From assembly GCA_002348705.1 (NCBI GenBank), contig DEAU01000029.1:1-16922 (forward strand): 16,922 nucleotides of DNA. The letters run 5' to 3'. Shown piece after piece: positions 15,425-16,922 of the stretch (its first letter is position 1; every line of letters begins with the position of its first letter). Under the pieces are notes generated by a model. That model was not told where the DNA came from. It saw only the letters and a program-made list of their open reading frames with translations, and searched no databases. The DNA comes from Candidatus Neomicrothrix sp. UBA2974 (GTDB lineage Bacteria; Actinomycetota; Acidimicrobiia; Acidimicrobiales; MedAcidi-G1). The translations under genes were made by a program, and so were the position numbers.

Positions 15425-16288
15425 TCAACACGCCCGGCTTCCAGCTAATGCCAGAGCCGCTCGATCTGCCGGAGTGATCGAAGCACTCGGGGTGAGCATG
15501 GGGTACATGTAGCTGTCAGGGTCGTTGGAGTGGCCGATTCCGAAGGCGTGCGAGAGTTCGTGGGCGATTGCCATCTTCCTGGACAACCTTTCAATCGCAT
15601 CATCGGGCATTGTGTCGAAGACGGTGCTCGAGAGTCGGATTCTGGTGCTTCGCGGGATCTGTTGGCCACGCTTGAGGGTGGCCCACATGGTTGCGACTGC
15701 GAGTTCTTTCGGAGACATCACTGTGTTTGTTTTGTCGACCCAGTGGATGGCAATGGTGTTGTCGTCAGGCGTGGAGATTCGATGCGCTGCTGTCGAGGAT
15801 TCTTGACCTCGTTCGCTCGACCCCTTGGTGACAACGATGTCCAGGCCGGTCAGTTCCTTCAGCCAGAGGAAGACCACGATGGTTGCGTCTCTCATCTGGG
15901 CTCGAGTCGTCGCTGGAATATCTTCATCAATGAAGATCTCAGTGGCGATTCTCGTGCACTGTGGCCAGAGCAGGTTGCCGAATTGGTTCGACACGGACGG
16001 GTTGCTCCCTGCTAGGTCGAGTTCGGAGACGAAGTTTCCCGATCCGGTCGAGTAGAGCGTGAGCAGTTTCGCTGCATCCTGACCCAACTCGACGCGGATG
16101 TTTCCTTCGTCAATGGCTGTTGACCAGGATTTCCCATCGAGGGTGAGGTCGTAGCGAACTGCGATCTCGGTTTCTTCCTGTTCTGGGCTGGCGAGGTAGG
16201 CGATCAGAACCAGGCCGGCGACTATGCAGGCCACAAGCAGCGAGATCCGTCTGAACAGGCGGCGACGGTCATCAGGGTTTCTGGCCAT
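15425..16288 (-). CDS. Membrane-anchored matrixin-like zinc metalloprotease
   Basis: This is a probable surface protease of the metzincin clan. I chose ATG 16288 (287 residues), which places a short Arg-rich N-terminus (MARNPDDRRRLFRR) directly before one membrane segment (about 15-33). The frame remains open to 16423, but the extra 45 residues are Pro/Arg-rich and overlap the upstream gene. The catalytic site is HELSHAFGIGH (243-253), the full HExxHxxGxxH zinc motif. YMYPM (260-264) supplies the Met-turn expected in matrixins. The region between anchor and active site (about 35-230) is not recognisable beyond a plausible propeptide or start of the catalytic fold. With the Arg-rich end inside, the catalytic domain would face outward. 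The gene lies 77 nt downstream of the calcium-repeat protein and is probably co-transcribed with it. Confidence 0.87.
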   Translation of the reverse strand: MARNPDDRRRLFRRISLLVACIVAGLVLIAYLASPEQEETEIAVRYDLTLDGKSWSTAIDEGNIRVELGQDAAKLLTLYSTGSGNFVSELDLAGSNPSVSNQFGNLLWPQCTRIATEIFIDEDIPATTRAQMRDATIVVFLWLKELTGLDIVVTKGSSERGQESSTAAHRISTPDDNTIAIHWVDKTNTVMSPKELAVATMWATLKRGQQIPRSTRIRLSSTVFDTMPDDAIERLSRKMAIAHELSHAFGIGHSNDPDSYMYPMLTPSASITPADRAALALAGSRAC

Positions 16289-16365
16289 TGGATGCCTAGT
16301 GCGCCGGGTCAGTCGAGGACCGGGGCGTACCGGTCCGGCAGGTGGACCATCGCATGCGGCCGCCA

Positions 16366-16922
16366 TCACGATTCTCTGCGTCGTTTGAGTTCGTGGTGGT
16401 CGCCGTCGGGGTTGTCGGCACATTCGTAGCTGTCGTCTTCGTCGACGAGGATGCCTTCCTTGTCGGTCAGGAGCTTATTGCAGTGCCGGCACCGGTCGCG
16501 TTTGCGACCCAGGATGAGCACGCCGAGTATCGACCCGGCGAAGAACTGGGTGATCCGCCCCCACCGGGCCTGCCCGGCCGCGGTCAACGCCAGCCCGACG
16601 GCTACCGCTAGTCCGGCTAGGGCGGCGATCAGCCCGCCCAAGGGGAACGAACCGTCGTCGCTGGCTTCTTCGGAGATGGTGAGGGGCTGGCGGATCGTTT
16701 CGCCGTCCGGGTCGTTGGGGTCGAGCGGATCGGAGCGGAGTTCGTTGACTTCTTCGCTGTCGGTGAACCCGTCACCGTCGGTGTCAGGACTGTCCGGGTC
16801 GGTGCCCAGGGATTGTTCGACGATCTCTGACAGACCATCGCCGTCGGCGTCACCGGTCCCAGGAGATGCCGGCTCCGATGTGGTCGTTGTCGGCGTTGCG
16901 GTGGTGGTCGTTGCCGGCGTTG
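16366..16922 (-). CDS. Calcium-repeat, transmembrane, Cys/His-knuckle protein (5' end outside window)
   Basis: The gene is open to the window edge; 184 C-terminal residues are visible and no start can be assigned. In order they show a Thr/Pro/Ala-rich linker (1-22), two DxDxDG calcium-binding repeats of the thrombospondin type 3 or EF-hand-like kind (about 24-35 and 46-57, with GTDPDSPD between them), an acidic tail (60-92), a hydrophobic segment (about 94-116), a second one (about 123-138), a basic stretch RKRDR (139-143) and a cysteine/histidine motif: C144-xx-C147, C167, H175-H176, ending KRRRES. The TTG at 16641 sits inside the first membrane segment and is only an internal Leu codon. The repeats suggest an extracellular part. 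I do not recognise a function; the adjacent protease gene suggests a joint role at the cell surface. Confidence 0.75.
   Translation of the reverse strand, partial: TPATTTTATPTTTTSEPASPGTGDADGDGLSEIVEQSLGTDPDSPDTDGDGFTDSEEVNELRSDPLDPNDPDGETIRQPLTISEEASDDGSFPLGGLIAALAGLAVAVGLALTAAGQARWGRITQFFAGSILGVLILGRKRDRCRHCNKLLTDKEGILVDEDDSYECADNPDGDHHELKRRRES

Noticed and set aside
16226..16237. Lipobox-like LVAC (residues 18-21) in the protease N-terminus
   Set aside because: The hydrophobic stretch before the Cys is too short and continues well past it, which fits a membrane anchor better than a lipoprotein signal.
16289..16423. N-terminal extension of the protease from ATG 16423
   Set aside because: The added residues are Pro/Arg-rich without motif, overlap the upstream gene, and would bury the membrane anchor; ATG 16288 gives a normal anchored N-terminus.

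Overview
The window is GC-rich DNA with dense, short-gapped genes. It uses GTG and TTG starts as well as ATG, has few Shine-Dalgarno sites, and carries many acyl-CoA and short-chain dehydrogenase type genes. This fits a high-GC actinobacterium, and the protein styles suggest the Acidimicrobiia. That assignment is an inference from general character; there is no rRNA or other marker gene here. No tRNA, rRNA, CRISPR array, insertion sequence or phage gene was seen. No gap between genes exceeds about 140 bp.

Region 1 (1-5669, + strand) is a complete family-5 (Opp/Dpp/nickel type) ABC importer operon, except that the start of the first gene is cut off by the window edge. The order is solute-binding protein, two permeases and two ATPases. 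Stop and start codons of the last four genes overlap by 8, 4 and 1 nt, so they are probably translationally coupled. The binding protein and the first permease carry unusual cysteines on the outer face.

Region 2 (5745-11547, - strand) reads leftwards. A homodimer-type ABC exporter comes first, then a thiolase, a type-B carboxylesterase and an NAD-dependent epimerase/dehydratase. The last three overlap by 4 nt at each junction and form a tight operon that looks catabolic (ester hydrolysis, thiolytic cleavage, NAD-linked sugar or alcohol chemistry).

Region 3 (11548-15352) holds a family III CoA-transferase (+), a short PrmA-like methyltransferase and an amidohydrolase_2 protein (both -), and an SDR oxidoreductase (+). 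The two divergent intergenic regions that flank this block each carry a closely related palindrome with half-site CTGACGG. I read them as operators for one regulator, probably TetR-like and not encoded here. A weaker related palindrome lies just before the thiolase start. The amidohydrolase appears to have lost most of its metal ligands, and the CoA-transferase lacks Asp at the usual catalytic position.

Region 4 (15425-16922, - strand) is a membrane-anchored matrixin-like zinc metalloprotease. Upstream of it is the 3' part of a gene for a protein with a Thr/Pro-rich linker, calcium-binding DxDxDG repeats, two membrane segments and a Cys/His knuckle. These two look like a cell-surface pair unrelated to the catabolic genes.

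Overall the window reads as an uptake-plus-degradation locus for an unidentified organic substrate, followed by a surface protease module. The most notable points are the shared operator, the metal-ligand-poor amidohydrolase and the calcium-repeat/zinc-knuckle membrane protein.
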